Source of the DNA: Plazaster borealis
Taxonomy: Eukaryota > Echinodermata > Asteroidea > Forcipulatida > Labidiasteridae
NCBI GenBank assembly: GCA_021014325.1
Contig: CM037467.1
Location: 4,216,001 to 4,280,000 of the forward strand
DNA length: 64,000 nucleotides
Reading direction: 5' to 3'
Position 1 is the stretch's first letter, and the number at the start of each line of letters is the position of its first letter. The position numbers and the translations under genes are program-made. The notes under the pieces are model-generated. The model had not been told where the DNA came from. It made no database searches and saw nothing but the letters and a program-made list of their open reading frames with translations. This document shows positions 25,801-35,807 of this stretch, in pieces.

Positions 25801-28800
25801 GTTTTCTTTCTCCACCTTTTGGATATTGAAACTTGTTGTCATTCAATTTTTGTGGATGAGACTGTTTGTTGTATTTTGTTGTACAAATAGTACATGCCAT
25901 TTAAAATGTTGAATAATGTACATGTGCATGTTTGTCTATTTACTTTTGGATCTCTAACATTTCATGATTATACAGATGCTTTTATTCAGGTTTCCTGACT
26001 TGTCAAAGTTTGGTTCATGGAGATAGTTGTGATGTACATGTATATTTAGTTGTGATGTACATGTATATTTACATGTATCTTTTCACTATAATATACGGGA
26101 TGGGAAATGATGTTTGGTTGCATTTCTAAATTTGTTCCCTAAGAACGTGTAGTAACAGGATTGTTGGTTGATGCTAATAAGTGAAATATTATTGTCATAA
26201 ATTGATCAGTTTGGTGTAATCGTACTGTTTGTACTTAAAAACAAGGGCACACTTTTTGGAAGACTTGACTTCAAAGCCCAAATAAAAAACAAGGGCACAC
26301 TTTTTGGAAGACTTGACTTTAAAGCCCAAATAAAAAACAAGGGCACACTTTTGGAAGACTTGACTTTAAAGCCCAAATAAAAAACAAGGGCACACTTTTG
26401 GAAGACTTGACTTTAAAGCCCAAATAAAAAACAAAGGCACACTTTTTGGAAGACTTGACTTTAAAGCCCAGATAAAAAACGAGGGCATACTTTTTGGAAG
26501 ACTTGACTTCCAAGGCCAATAAAAAGCAAGGGCACACTTTTGGAAGACTTGTCTTTAAAGCCCAAATAAAAAACAAGGGCACACTTGGGTTGGGTTGAAG
26601 GTTGTACTGATATTGTGCGTTTACATGTGAAATTTTTCAGACAGGTTTTTTTATGGAATTCTATAAAAAACCTCAGAGCTCTATAGAACTTTATAGAGCC
26701 ACCACCGGTTGTCTATAGAAATTTGATAGCTATAGAATTACTGTTTTCTATAGAATTACTGTTTTCTATGTATTTTTTATAGAATATAACTTTCATAGAA
26801 AATGTCTATAGAAATGTTTGTTTAAGGAATAGAACACTATTAATTGTATGCCACTTGGGTCACGATCCTTGGATCGGGCGAGTTGGTCTATGAAGAGCGT
26901 TTGAAACCGTTTGTTATGAAATGCATATGGTTAGAATGATGTTTTAAAAGTAGAATACAATGAGCCACACAAATACGCCTCAAAATTGCGTGGTTTTCCT
27001 TTTACATCGTAAACTAACACGGCACGCCATTTTGTCACAGAGTCAAATTTTTGACTCCACAAAATGGCGGACCGTGTCATTGTATTCTATATTTTTTATA
27101 TATTTTTTTACATTGATACAATTTTAAAATTTTAATGTGTATGTAGTTGCTGGGCACCTCTGAAAAACAGTGTTTCACTGAGAGGTTTCCCCAGGGTAAA
27201 TAATAAATAAATAATAAATAAATAAATAATTCTACTTTTAATACATCTTTCTAACTATATGCATTTTACAACAAACGGTTTCAAACGCTTTTCATAGACC
27301 AACTCGCCCGATCCAAGGCAACGTGTCCCTTTAAAGTAGGAAACCTGTAGGGAGAACAAGTGCATCCTCAATATTTCTGAAATCTTTTAATTAGCACATT
27401 TACAATAACAAAATAAGTTTTTATCCGCGACCTTTGGACCCACTCTCTTTTCCTTTTTAGCTTTGAGCAAATTTTTACTGGCAGTGAGACCTGTACTTCT
27501 ACATTGTTACTGGCAGTGAGACCTGACCTTCTACATTGTTACTGGCAGTGAGAACTGTACTTCTTCATTGTTACTGGTTAGACCTGACCATCTATGTACA
27601 TTGTAACTGGCAGTGAGACCTGACCTTCTACATTGTTACTGGCAGTGAGACCTGACCTTCTACATTGTTACTGTCAGTGAGACCTGACCGTCTACATTGT
27701 TACTGGCAGTGAGACCTGTACTTCTACATTGTTACTGGCAGTGAGACCTGACCTTCTACATTGTTACTGGCAGTGAGAACTGTACTTCTTCATTGTTAAT
27801 GGTTAGACCTGACCATCTATGTACATTGTAACTGGCAGTGAGACCTGGCCTTCTACATTGTTACTGGCAGTGAGACCTGACCTTCTACATTGTTACTGTC
27901 AGTGAGACCTGACCGTCTACATTGTTACTGGCAGTGAGACCTGACCTTCTACATCGTTACTGGCAGTGAGACCTGACCGTCTACATTGGTACTGGCAGTG
28001 AGACCTGTACTTCTACATTGTTACTGGCAGTGAGACCTGACCTTCTACATTGTTACTGGCAGTGAGACCTGACCTTCTACATTGTTACTGGCAGTGAGAC
28101 CTGACCTTCTACATCGTTACTGGCAGTGAGACCTGTACTTCTACATTGTTACTGTCAGTGAGACCTGACCGTCTACATTGTTACTGGCAGTGAGACCTGT
28201 ACTTCTACATTGTTACTGGCAGTGAGACCTGACCTTCTACATTGTTACTGGCAGTGAGACCTGACCTTCTACATCGTTACTGGTAGTGAGAACGGTACTT
28301 CTACATTGTTACTGGTTAGACCTGACCATCTATGTACATTGTTACTGGCAGTGAGACCTGACTAACCTTCTACATTGTTACTGGCAGTGAGACCTGACCG
28401 TCTACATTGTTAGGCCTACTGTCAGTGAGAACTGTACTTCTACATTGTTACCACGGCAGTGAGACTAGGGGTCGATTTCACAAAACTCTTCCCAACTTAG
28501 GACTAGTCCTAGGCAATGCTAAGAGATAGGACTAGTCTTAAGTTAGGACCAGTAACTGTTCTTAACTTAAGACCAGTCCTATCTCTTAGCATTGCCTAGT
28601 CCTAAGTTAGAAAGAGTTTTGTGAAATCGACCCCAGCCTTCTAACATTGTTACTGGCAGTGAGACCTGACCTTCTTCATTGTTACTGGCAGTGAGAACTG
28701 TACTTCTTCAATGTTACTGGTTAGACCTGACCATCTATGTACATTGTTACTGGCAGTGAGACCTGACCTTCTACATTGTTACAGGCAGTGAGACCTGACC

Positions 28801-31800
28801 TTCTAACATTGTTACTGGCAGTGAGACCTGACCTTCTAACATTGTTACTGGCAGTGAGACCTGACCTTCTACATTGTTACTGGCAGTGAGACCTAACCTT
28901 CTACATTGTTCCTGGCAGTGAGACCTGACCGTCTACATTGTTACTGGCAGTGAGACCCGACCTTCTAACATTGTTACTGGCAGTGAGACCTGACCTTCTA
29001 CATTGTTACTGGCAGTGAGACCTGACCTTCTACATTGTTACTGGTAGTAAGACCTGACCTTGTACATTGTTACTGGCATTGAGACCTGACCTTCTACATT
29101 GTTACTGGCATTGAGACCCGACCTTCTACATTGTTACTGGCAGTGAGACCTGACCTTCTACATTGTTACTGACAGTAAGACCTGACCTTGTACATTGTTA
29201 CTGGCAGTAAGACCTGACCTTGTACATTGTTACTGGCATTGAGACCTGACCTTCTACATTGTTACTGGCAGTGAGACCTGACCTTGTACATTGTTACTGG
29301 CAGTAAGACCTGACCTTCTACATTGTTAGTGTCAGTGAGACCTGACCTTCTACATCGTTACTGGCAGTGAGACCTGACCTTCTACATTGTTACTGACAGT
29401 AAGACCTGACCTTGTACATTGTTACTGGCAGTAAGACCTGACCTTGTACATTGTTACTGGCATTGAGACCTGACCTTCTACATTGTTACTGGCAGTGAGA
29501 CCTGACCTTCTACATTGTTACTGGCATTGAGACCTGACCTTCTACATTGTTACTGGAAGTAAGACCTGACCTTCTACATTGTTACTGGCAGCGAGACCTG
29601 ACCTTCTACATTGTTACTGGCAGTGAGACCTGTACTTCTACATTGTTACTGGCAGTGAGACCTGACCTTCTACATTGTTACTGGCAGTGAGAACGGTACT
29701 TCTACATTGTTACTGGTATAACACCTGACCATCTATGTACATTGTTACTGGCAGTGAGACCTGACTAACCTTCTACATTGTTACTGGCAGTGAGACCTGA
29801 CCGTCTACATTGTTAGGCCTACTGTCAGTGAGAACTGTACTTCTACATTGATGGCAGCGAGACCAGGGGTCGATTTCACAAAACTCTTCCCAACTTAGGA
29901 CTAGTCCTAGGCAATGCTAAGAGATAGGACTAGTCTAAAGTTAGGACCAGTAACTGTTCTTAACTTAAGACCAGTCCTATCTCTTAGCATTGCCTAGTAC
30001 TAAGTTAGAAAGAGTTTTGTGAAATCGACCCCAGCCTTCTACATTGTTACTGGCAGTGAGACTTGACCTTTTACATAATTGTTACTGGCAGTGAGAACTG
30101 TACTTCTTCATTGTTACTTGTTAGACCTGACCACCTATGTACATTGTTGCTGGCAGTGAGACCTGACCTTCTACATTGTTACTGGCAGTGAGACCTGTAC
30201 TTCTACATTGTTACTGGCAGTGAGACCTGACCTTCTACATTGTTACTGGCAGTGAGAACTGTACTTCTACATTGTTACTGGTTAGACCTGACCATCTATA
30301 TACATTGTTACTGGCAGTGAGACCTGACCGTCTACATTGTTACTGGCAGTGAGAACTGACCTTCTACATTGTTACTGTCAGTGAGAAATGTACTTCTACA
30401 TTGTTACTGGTAAGACCTGACCATCTATGTACATTGTTACTGGCGGTGAGTCCTGACCTGGCTACATTGTTACTGGCAGTGAGACCTGACCTTCTACATT
30501 GTTACTGTCAGTGAGACCTAGCCTTCTACATTGTTACTGTCAGTGAGACCTGACCTTCCACACTGTACTGTCAGTGAGACCTGCCCTTCACATTGTTACG
30601 GTCAGTGAGACCTGACCTTCTGATTGTTACTGTCACTTTTGTCAGTAAGAACTTTGATCAAACCCTTACTTTGGATCTGTCGGGTCCATACCAGGGATTG
30701 ACGTGCTTCTCTTGTTTGAACCCTGAAGAGAAATATACGATGAAGAGTTAAAACATAGTTTTTTTCATGAACCAAATACACATTTTTTACAAAGGAAACA
30801 CAAAGTGATGTATATGTTTGGGAATTTGTCATTAAAACAGTTGCAAGAAAAAGGAAAAAACATTGACAACTAGTTCTGTTCGAATTAAGAAGTCATCTTT
30901 ATTTTTATCGTTACAAATTAAATTTAATAGACAGCAAACTGTCTCTGAAACAGCAGTTTGAACAAATAATAATTCAACGAACACGCTCGTGTCACAATAC
31001 TTCAAACCCACAGCAATAAACGGAGCACAAGGTTACGAATGATGACAATCCTGATACTGAACAGCAGGGTTTTTAAATATGTCTGTACTTCAAAATTTAA
31101 CTATGCCAACCGCATACAATGCTTCATCATCACCACTCAAAATGCAACAGTCTTTAAAGTTTACTTCAAAACAAATAAAAAATAAAATGGAGAATACAGA
31201 TTTAAATTTTGAAAAGATGTCCATGCAGTTTATTTCTTTATTTGGAGTGAAACATTTCATTTTATTGTCAACTCTAAGCACAGGAACACCAAATCATAAA
31301 ACGTTACAGGTTTAAATGCAAGTAACCAATGGAGGTCTCAGATGTAGGGTAATTCTCCATGGGAGAGGAAAATATGTCAAAAGTTAATGTTTACAAATAA
31401 TCATTTGTTGTACTTTTTCCAAACCTCAATTAAATGGGGAATTTAGTTCATAAACGAAATTGAATTTCTTTTTATATTTGTGGAAAAACAGTGATTTTTG
31501 CAATTTATGATTAAAAACGTGCAGATTTGGTAAATGTGTACATGTACTTTCTGAATTACAGGGAAAAGGTTTGATTTATTTGATAATGCTACAAGTTACC
31601 AACATTACTCAGGGTCATTAAATATATATATATATACATATAGTGTAGGCCTTCATTTAAAAATGTCAAAATTAGCACGTTATTCCGTTACCGAAAAAAT
31701 TGCAAAAGTCACTAATTTCACAAATGTTCTTGTTTTTTTCCTTCAAATCATGTATGTTGAGAAAAAACCTATACTATAAACATAAAATGAAAAATAAAAA

Positions 31801-33629
31801 TTTTAAAATAGTAAATTCTTGGCATTTTAACAAGTGGTAACGGAATTAAGAAACGGTAACGGAATTACGGTAACGGAATTACGCATGCACAATGTATGCA
31901 CATTTCCTCCAGATTATGTACATGACATAATATTGAATAGGAGATTTGCATGTAACCTTGGACAATAAAGTTACTTTGTTAAATAAGATGTGCTTTCATA
32001 GAATTGTCTATCCCTTGTTCCTCAAACCTAGCCGAAATGAGGAGGGGGTAGAATTTTCTATCCCTTGTTCCTTAAACCTAGACGAAAAGTGGAAGGGATA
32101 GTTTTTTATCCTTTGCTGCTCAAACCAAGCGAAAAAGAGGAAGGGATAGATTTTTGTATCCCTTGGATATATGTGCGTTATATTGCTAACAAATAGGCCT
32201 AATATTTTTCAATATTTTAAGTGTTAGCTTAGAAATATTTGATTGATTTGTAAAACCTGGAGCATGTTTTTCACAGTTTGGAGGAAAATTAGGTAAAAGA
32301 AAAATTTGATGCTTTAAAATCCTGTTTTGGTTGCAATTATCGGACTATAATGACAATTTTAAGCAGTAAATTTGAAAATGAAAAAACACAGTTAAATATG
32401 AACTTGTTGATTATTTTTTCAACTTTGTTCTGCATTGTAGTTAATAACACCCCTGAACTCTACAAATGAGTTTATGAGTTCATGAGTTTATGCTGAATTC
32501 AATGTTATGTATTGCATTTACCTATTAAAACTATGACGTAATTCCGTTACCGCCCAGGCGTAATTCCGTTACCGTGATTGAAATGAAAATAAATGAAAAG
32601 AGTGATTATTTTTTCAACTTTGTTCTGCATTGTAGTTAACAACACCCCTGAACTCTACAAATAACAGGTAGTGTCCAATTTTAAAAATTCAAAACTTCAG
32701 AGAGTTTTATGAAATGATGCGAGAACTCAAACATGCTTTCCTCCGTCCGTAATTCCGTTACCGATATAATCTCTGCCCTTTAAAGGACTTGTGGGAATTT
32801 TGTTTGTTGGGGGTCGTTCAATTAATTCTATTGGTCTTGGCTCCCTTTCCATGTTTAGATTAGTTGTCTAGCATAGAACATAACTTGGGAAAGAATAAAC
32901 CTTGACAAAGTGACAAATGGGCATAATTCCCGTTACCGAAAAATTGCCAAGTAACACACACCGACAAACACAGGAACTATTTGTAAACATATTCTGCATA
33001 CATTGGATGTTGGATTCTCTGGATTCTTGCAAACATCATTGGTGGGAATCTACCTGGATTCTCAAATTCTTTTTTCGCGAAATTCTAGGCCCTTCGACCC
33101 CTACTCCGCACCCTTGTTCATTTAATCAGCCCCAGGTTCCCCCAAACCATAACAACTCTAGAGTCCGTCCAAGTAAAACTGCATGTTTAGTTTGATTCTT
33201 CTGGTCTGAGGACAGCAGTAATAAACCAGGCCTGAGTGATACTTCACAGAGGCAAGAGAGGAAATTCTGTAAGAAGTAGCTGTCTTGCTCAAGAACACAA
33301 ATGTCATGACCGGGATTCAAACCCACACCGGCTCCGATGACCCAGCCACCAGAACTCGAGTCCGATGCACTAAATGAAACCGCCTGGCCACGACACCGCT
33401 CGACCAGGGCATGCTATACACGACATGCCTCTATTAAATGTTAGCCCCAGACACTATCCAGGGAGAATGATTGACATCCCTTTTGTCGGTCGGAAGTGTC
33501 TTATCTAAATTCGAATTAAAATTGTGTTCAAACTGAAGTTTGCATTTTCCTTATACTTACCTTAGGATAAAAGTAAACCACAGCTGCTATCAAAGCTACA
33601 ACAAACGTCACTGCAAAAATGGCAAGCAT
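13885..33629 (-). CDS. CYP20A1: Cytochrome P450 family 20 (CYP20), copy A, complete
   Basis: Haem-thiolate monooxygenase of the CYP20 family, whose substrate is unsettled; presumably ER-anchored. Eleven coding exons: 33561-33629, 30670-30722, 23193-23362, 20956-21101, 20157-20324, 19924-20002, 18285-18458, 17276-17396, 16116-16227, 14311-14375, 13885-14137. All have GT-AG borders and compatible phases, giving 469 codons (human CYP20A1 about 462). The N-terminus is an uncleaved anchor (MLAIFAVTFVVALIAAVVYF). Motifs: GSVHEFLMKLHKTYGPIASF near the start; I-helix GGFHTS about 279-284; ExxR (ENGL-type NEGLR) about 335-338; FDPERF about 387-392; haem loop FGFAGKRICPG with Cys about 416; family-typical VEGQVIEKLYGLVTS tail. 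No stop or frameshift was seen. Exon 1 lacks two codons present in copy B. A splice acceptor just upstream of the ATG suggests an untranslated first exon further out. Confidence 0.92.
16675..16765 (+). repeat. tRNA-derived SINE head in CYP20-A intron 8
   Basis: A-box and B-box-like segments of a tRNA are visible (GGTGGTCTTGTGGTTAAAATG and GGGTTTGATTTCC). A matching inverted copy sits in intron 8 of CYP20-B (63265-63345), so the insertion predates the duplication. It does not fold as an intact tRNA by eye. Confidence 0.55.
18505..18700. mobile_element. Truncated TTAA-family MITE in CYP20-A intron 6
   Basis: Contains TTGTACACGTTTGGTAATTG, GAAAATTTCATTTCAAAAGG and ATCTGGAGCGGTTATGTCC as in the copies at 4260 and 50226, but lacks the right terminal repeat. 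Confidence 0.55.
19104..19857. repeat. 190-bp tandem repeat, four copies, in CYP20-A intron 6
   Basis: GGTCAGTAC recurs at 19104, 19295, 19485 and 19675, each followed by a shared block with ATGGGAGCGAGCCTTGAAA and GGGCGACCTGTTA. CYP20-B intron 6 holds only one partial copy, inverted as expected, near 60545-60610. The array therefore expanded in copy A, or shrank in B, after the duplication. Confidence 0.88.
21230..21545 (+). pseudogene. Reverse transcriptase fragment (DIRS-like), relic
   Basis: Encodes VINLRSLNRFISDQHFKMEN and WMATIDLKDTS, the fingers/palm segment of retroelement reverse transcriptases. The style is closest, from memory, to DIRS/Ngaro elements. Only about 80 residues survive before a stop. 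It lies within CYP20-A intron 3, on the strand opposite to the gene, and was not seen in the matching intron of copy B. Confidence 0.55.
21590..21980 (+). pseudogene. Non-LTR retrotransposon 3' relic
   Basis: Translating with frame changes shows LLKTHRIRLDVFHHR, LDINWCDHTTYRRG and FGHIARLADNTPAKKAL, typical of the region after the reverse transcriptase domain of CR1/Jockey-type LINEs. Several stops and frame changes; not functional. Confidence 0.55.
21985..22600 (-). pseudogene. Gypsy-type integrase relic in CYP20-A intron 3
   Basis: The minus strand reads DMPGHSLVKCTELVVLDACS, followed by a decayed second integrase block (SALYQPATNGLADHFVWTFK). The same relic sits in intron 3 of CYP20-B (53990-54830), so it was present before the inverted duplication. 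Open frames are short and interrupted. It is a different element from the Gypsy copy at 34975. Confidence 0.65.
22600..22925. repeat. Copy-A-specific insertion in the integrase relic
   Basis: Comparison with copy B (about 54030-54045) shows the relic uninterrupted there, whereas copy A carries about 320 extra bases beginning near CTATTGTGACAGG. Part of it (TTTGTACAGCGCTGGCTGCG) resembles 13430-13560. Element class unknown. Confidence 0.45.
23527..24172 (-). repeat. Family-2 SINE split by a MITE
   Basis: The SINE tail (23527-23720) and tRNA-like head (24072-24172, minus strand GTGGCCAAGCGGTCAAGCGC) are separated by a TTAA-flanked MITE at 23725-24067. Nested insertion in CYP20-A intron 2. Confidence 0.65.
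23725..24067. mobile_element. TTAA-flanked MITE nested in a SINE
   Basis: TTAA at 23721-23724 and 24068-24071. Ends AGCAAATGTACAACAATGGT and ACCAATGTTGTACACACCCT are inverted copies. Closely related to 62775-63118. Confidence 0.7.
25080..25190. mobile_element. Left-end fragment of the hAT-like element
   Basis: TGTGCAAGTCTCGCGCTTAT and ACCATTGTGGTCCCAACCAT match the left end of the 697-bp element at 61171. No right terminus was found here. Confidence 0.5.
25222..26234. mobile_element. 1-kb foldback (long inverted repeat) element
   Basis: The two halves are inverted copies of each other about a centre near 25727: ACAAACAGTAGGATTACACC at the left and GTGTAATCGTACTGTTTGT at the right, and CATCCAGATTCTTTCAT facing ATGAAAGAGTCTGGATG at the centre. 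Arms are about 500 bp with a very small loop. It lies in CYP20-A intron 2. No transposase is encoded; the small ORFs in both arms are mirror artefacts. Confidence 0.8.
26237..26590. repeat. Tandem repeat of about 47-48 bp, seven to eight copies
   Basis: Unit contains AAAAACAAGGGCACACTTTT and GGAAGACTTGACTTTAAAGC. Starts immediately after the foldback element. The minus-strand 87-residue open frame across it is a repeat artefact. Confidence 0.85.
26860..27332. mobile_element. MITE with about 50-bp inverted ends
   Basis: CCTTGGATCGGGCGAGTTGG at the left is mirrored by CCAACTCGCCCGATCCAAGG at the right, and AAACCGTTTG by CAAACGGTTT further in. The right outer end continues CAACGTGTCCCTTTAA; the left equivalent is decayed. 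No ORF. Confidence 0.65.
28468..28634. mobile_element. Palindromic 167-bp element in the minisatellite (copy 1)
   Basis: GGGGTCGATTTCACAAAACT faces AGTTTTGTGAAATCGACCCC, and the inner arms also pair almost throughout. Inserted between minisatellite units. Confidence 0.8.
29866..30032. mobile_element. Palindromic 167-bp element in the minisatellite (copy 2)
   Basis: Nearly identical to 28468-28634, and the flanking variant units match too, at an offset of 1398 bp. It therefore arose by duplication of a 1.4-kb block of the array rather than by a second insertion. Confidence 0.8.
31670..32945. repeat. Region with repeated TAATTCCGTTACCG motifs in CYP20-A intron 1
   Basis: The motif or its complement occurs about seven times (near 31682, 31845, 31858, 31873, 32535, 32560, 32750, 32925), inverted between the left and right halves. 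Between them lie a three-copy repeat of about 53 bp (31995-32155, TATCCCTTGTTCCTCAAACC) and a 60-bp direct repeat (about 32405 and 32602). Absent from copy B intron 1, which is only 1 kb. Confidence 0.6.
33215..33400 (-). repeat. tRNA-derived SINE (family 2)
   Basis: Minus-strand GTGTCGTGGCCAGGCGGTTT, then GGTTTGAATCCCGGTCATGA and TTGAGCAAGACAGC. Ends about 160 bp from CYP20-A exon 1. Confidence 0.6.
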
Positions 33630-33649
33630 CTTGAAGTTGGTTGGGGTCT

Positions 33650-34974
33650 CTGAGGTCTAATCTGTGGAGAAAGAGGCAGTTTAACCCTAGTAAACAAACA
33701 ACTACCGGTATACAAATTAATTAGTTGCAACACTCTTTCTTTTTTCTATGTCTATGCTGGTAGAAAACCTGTTCATCAGCTCCACCCTCAAATAGTCCAA
33801 AGTGGTGGGGTGATCGACCCTTAATAATGATTGTTACTAATTGAATAAAACCATAATGCATGACTTCTTTAAATTTATGTTTATTAAACAAATTATATAT
33901 TTATTGAATAAGTTTGGTTACCCATAAAAAAGAAGAAGTAAACAATTAGAAAATTATCAGGGGGTTCCTCTATGGGATGGTAAACCCGACGAAACAATTT
34001 ACATGAATAAGATATTGATAGATCACTAATTCATAAACAAACCGTAAAACTATAAGCCAGCAGATGTCATTAATTAAAACGCCATACCCGCTCCTAAGGG
34101 TCACAAAACCAGGTCGTAAAACCACAAAGACAAAAGGCAAGGGTATTAAAAACTAAAACCTTGTATAACCATGGAGGTAGGAATGGTATAACAAACTGCA
34201 GAGGATTAAGATAAGACGTAATTGGATCTCAACAAGAGTGTCAATCATTCTCCCAGGACAGGGCTGGAAAGTGTGCATGGAGGGGGCTAACATTAAATAA
34301 AGATAAGGATCCTCAGATTATTGTGTTTTACTGTCGGCTTCGTTTTGGTAGAAAATAAGGTGTTTTTGTTAATCATTGACAAAATTTCAACTGGGGAAAA
34401 CATTAATTAAGAAGCCGGCGCTTCTGGAAAACACTGAAAATATATGTAAATATTGAACTTTTAATAAAAAAGGGCACGACGGCCGAAAGGGATAAAGGGC
34501 ACGGCAATTATGACCGCGAAGAATGTAATTTTTTAAGGGGAACCACGGCCAGTTACAATCGACGGCATTGGCCGTCTTGGCTGCCGTGAAATTCGAGGCC
34601 TAAAATAACAGTTCTGAAATCAAGAAAAATCCTGACAAGTCTTAGCCCTAGGAAAGATAGTTACCTTGACAAACTGCACAGCTCTTGGTGAGAAATCACA
34701 GGCATGTACAAAAAGAGCTGTTCGGGTCTCATCTAGCAGAGGGAAGACTGCGTTACCGACTCCACATCAAACCTCTATATATTATAACACTCCCTGGCCT
34801 TCAGAGAAACCATCATCCCGTATCAAAGAAATAAATCACTATCAACTATTACATAATAGAGCTTTCAACTTACTAACCAACACTGAATTGCCACGTATGC
34901 ACACCGCGGTATATCTCAAACGCGCACGCGCGAAAAAACGTCATATCACGTGGAAATTAACTGCTCATGCATAT
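33650..34974. other. Upstream region of CYP20 copy A
   Basis: The first 150 bases (to about 33790) match, in inverse orientation, the sequence just upstream of CYP20-B exon 1 (about 50580-50720), including TTAATTAGTTGCAACACT. Beyond that no similarity was seen. A possible untranslated exon with donor GTAACT lies near 34664 on the minus strand; it is only a guess. The rest shows no gene. Confidence 0.5.
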
Positions 34975-35739
34975 TGTGATGGATAAAATGATTAAGAGTC
35001 ATTCCAGTTTCTCAGTCGGGGAGAAGGAATGCAGTTATTGGTTATTGTCTTGTAATATTTAAGAGTCATTCCAGTTTCTCAGTCGGGGAGAAGGACTGCA
35101 GTTATTGGTTATTGTCTTGTAATATTTAAGAGTCATTCCAGTTTCTCGGTCTGGGAGAAGGAATGCAGTTATTGTCTTGTAATATTTAAGAGTCATTCCA
35201 ATTTCTCGGTCTGGGAGAAGGAATGCAGTTATTTGTAATTGTCTTGTAATAATTAGACATTCCAGTTCTCCCTATCTGGGAGAAGGAATGCAGTTAATGG
35301 TTATTGTTAATCTTACAGACCACTCTAATAAAACCACTGGGCCTTAGAGCTCGGGGTGGCAGTCTTGTCCTGTGGCAGGGAGCAGGAGGTTGTGGTCGGA
35401 GGCTGGGTGTTAGTTTTTCTGTATAAAGTTGGGTTGTTTAAGTTGTATAAGTTGCAGCCAGTCATCCGACCATTATTAAGGTAATACCATTTATTTATTT
35501 TAGTTTAGGAGTGTCCCGAAATCTTTGCTTTGCCAGACTTTGTTTAGTATTTTCCTTTGTGGCAAAAAGCCTTGTCATTTGGTATACGTTGTTTGGATGG
35601 TCCCGTTAAGGGATAAAATATAACTATGTATCGGCATTTCGTTTCCATCTTGTTTCAATTATTCTGTTCTCGATTTCTCTTAGTGATTTTAGTTGTTCGT
35701 ATTCCTAATTTCTACTGGCGGTGAATTTAATCCGCTACA
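34975..35739 (+). repeat. 5' LTR
   Basis: TG...CA termini. The first 300 bp hold five tandem units carrying AAGAGTCATTCCAGTTTCTC and GGGAGAAGGAATGCAG. The TAATAAA-like context near 35325 and the following GT-rich stretch could be the polyadenylation region. Confidence 0.92.
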
Positions 35740-35762
35740 GTTTTGGTGGCAGCGGTGGGATT
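35740..35762 (+). promoter_or_regulatory. Primer-binding-site region
   Basis: TTTTGGTGGCAGCGGTGGGA follows the 5' LTR directly, in the position where a tRNA 3' end primes minus-strand DNA synthesis. The matching tRNA was not identified. Confidence 0.55.
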
Positions 35763-35807
35763 GCGGATAAATTATTTATTTAATTAGGTACGACTCAATT
35801 ACTTAAG

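Larger units (their letters stand above)
27480..30640. repeat. 32-bp minisatellite array in CYP20-A intron 2
   Basis: Unit of 32 bp (TACTGGCAGTGAGACCTGAC then CTTCTACATTGT) repeated for about 3.2 kb with point variants and short or long units. It stops about 30 bp from the exon 2 splice donor (30669). Two 167-bp palindromic elements interrupt it. The matching array in copy B is only about 750 bp. Confidence 0.95.

Noticed and set aside
26319..26582. 87-residue minus-strand open frame with repeating LFFIWALKSSLPKVCP pattern
   Set aside because: Entirely produced by the 47-48-bp tandem repeat; no start context or neighbours.
27480..30640. Regular short direct repeats resembling a CRISPR array
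   Set aside because: Units are contiguous with no unique spacers, and the locus lies in a eukaryotic intron; it is a minisatellite.
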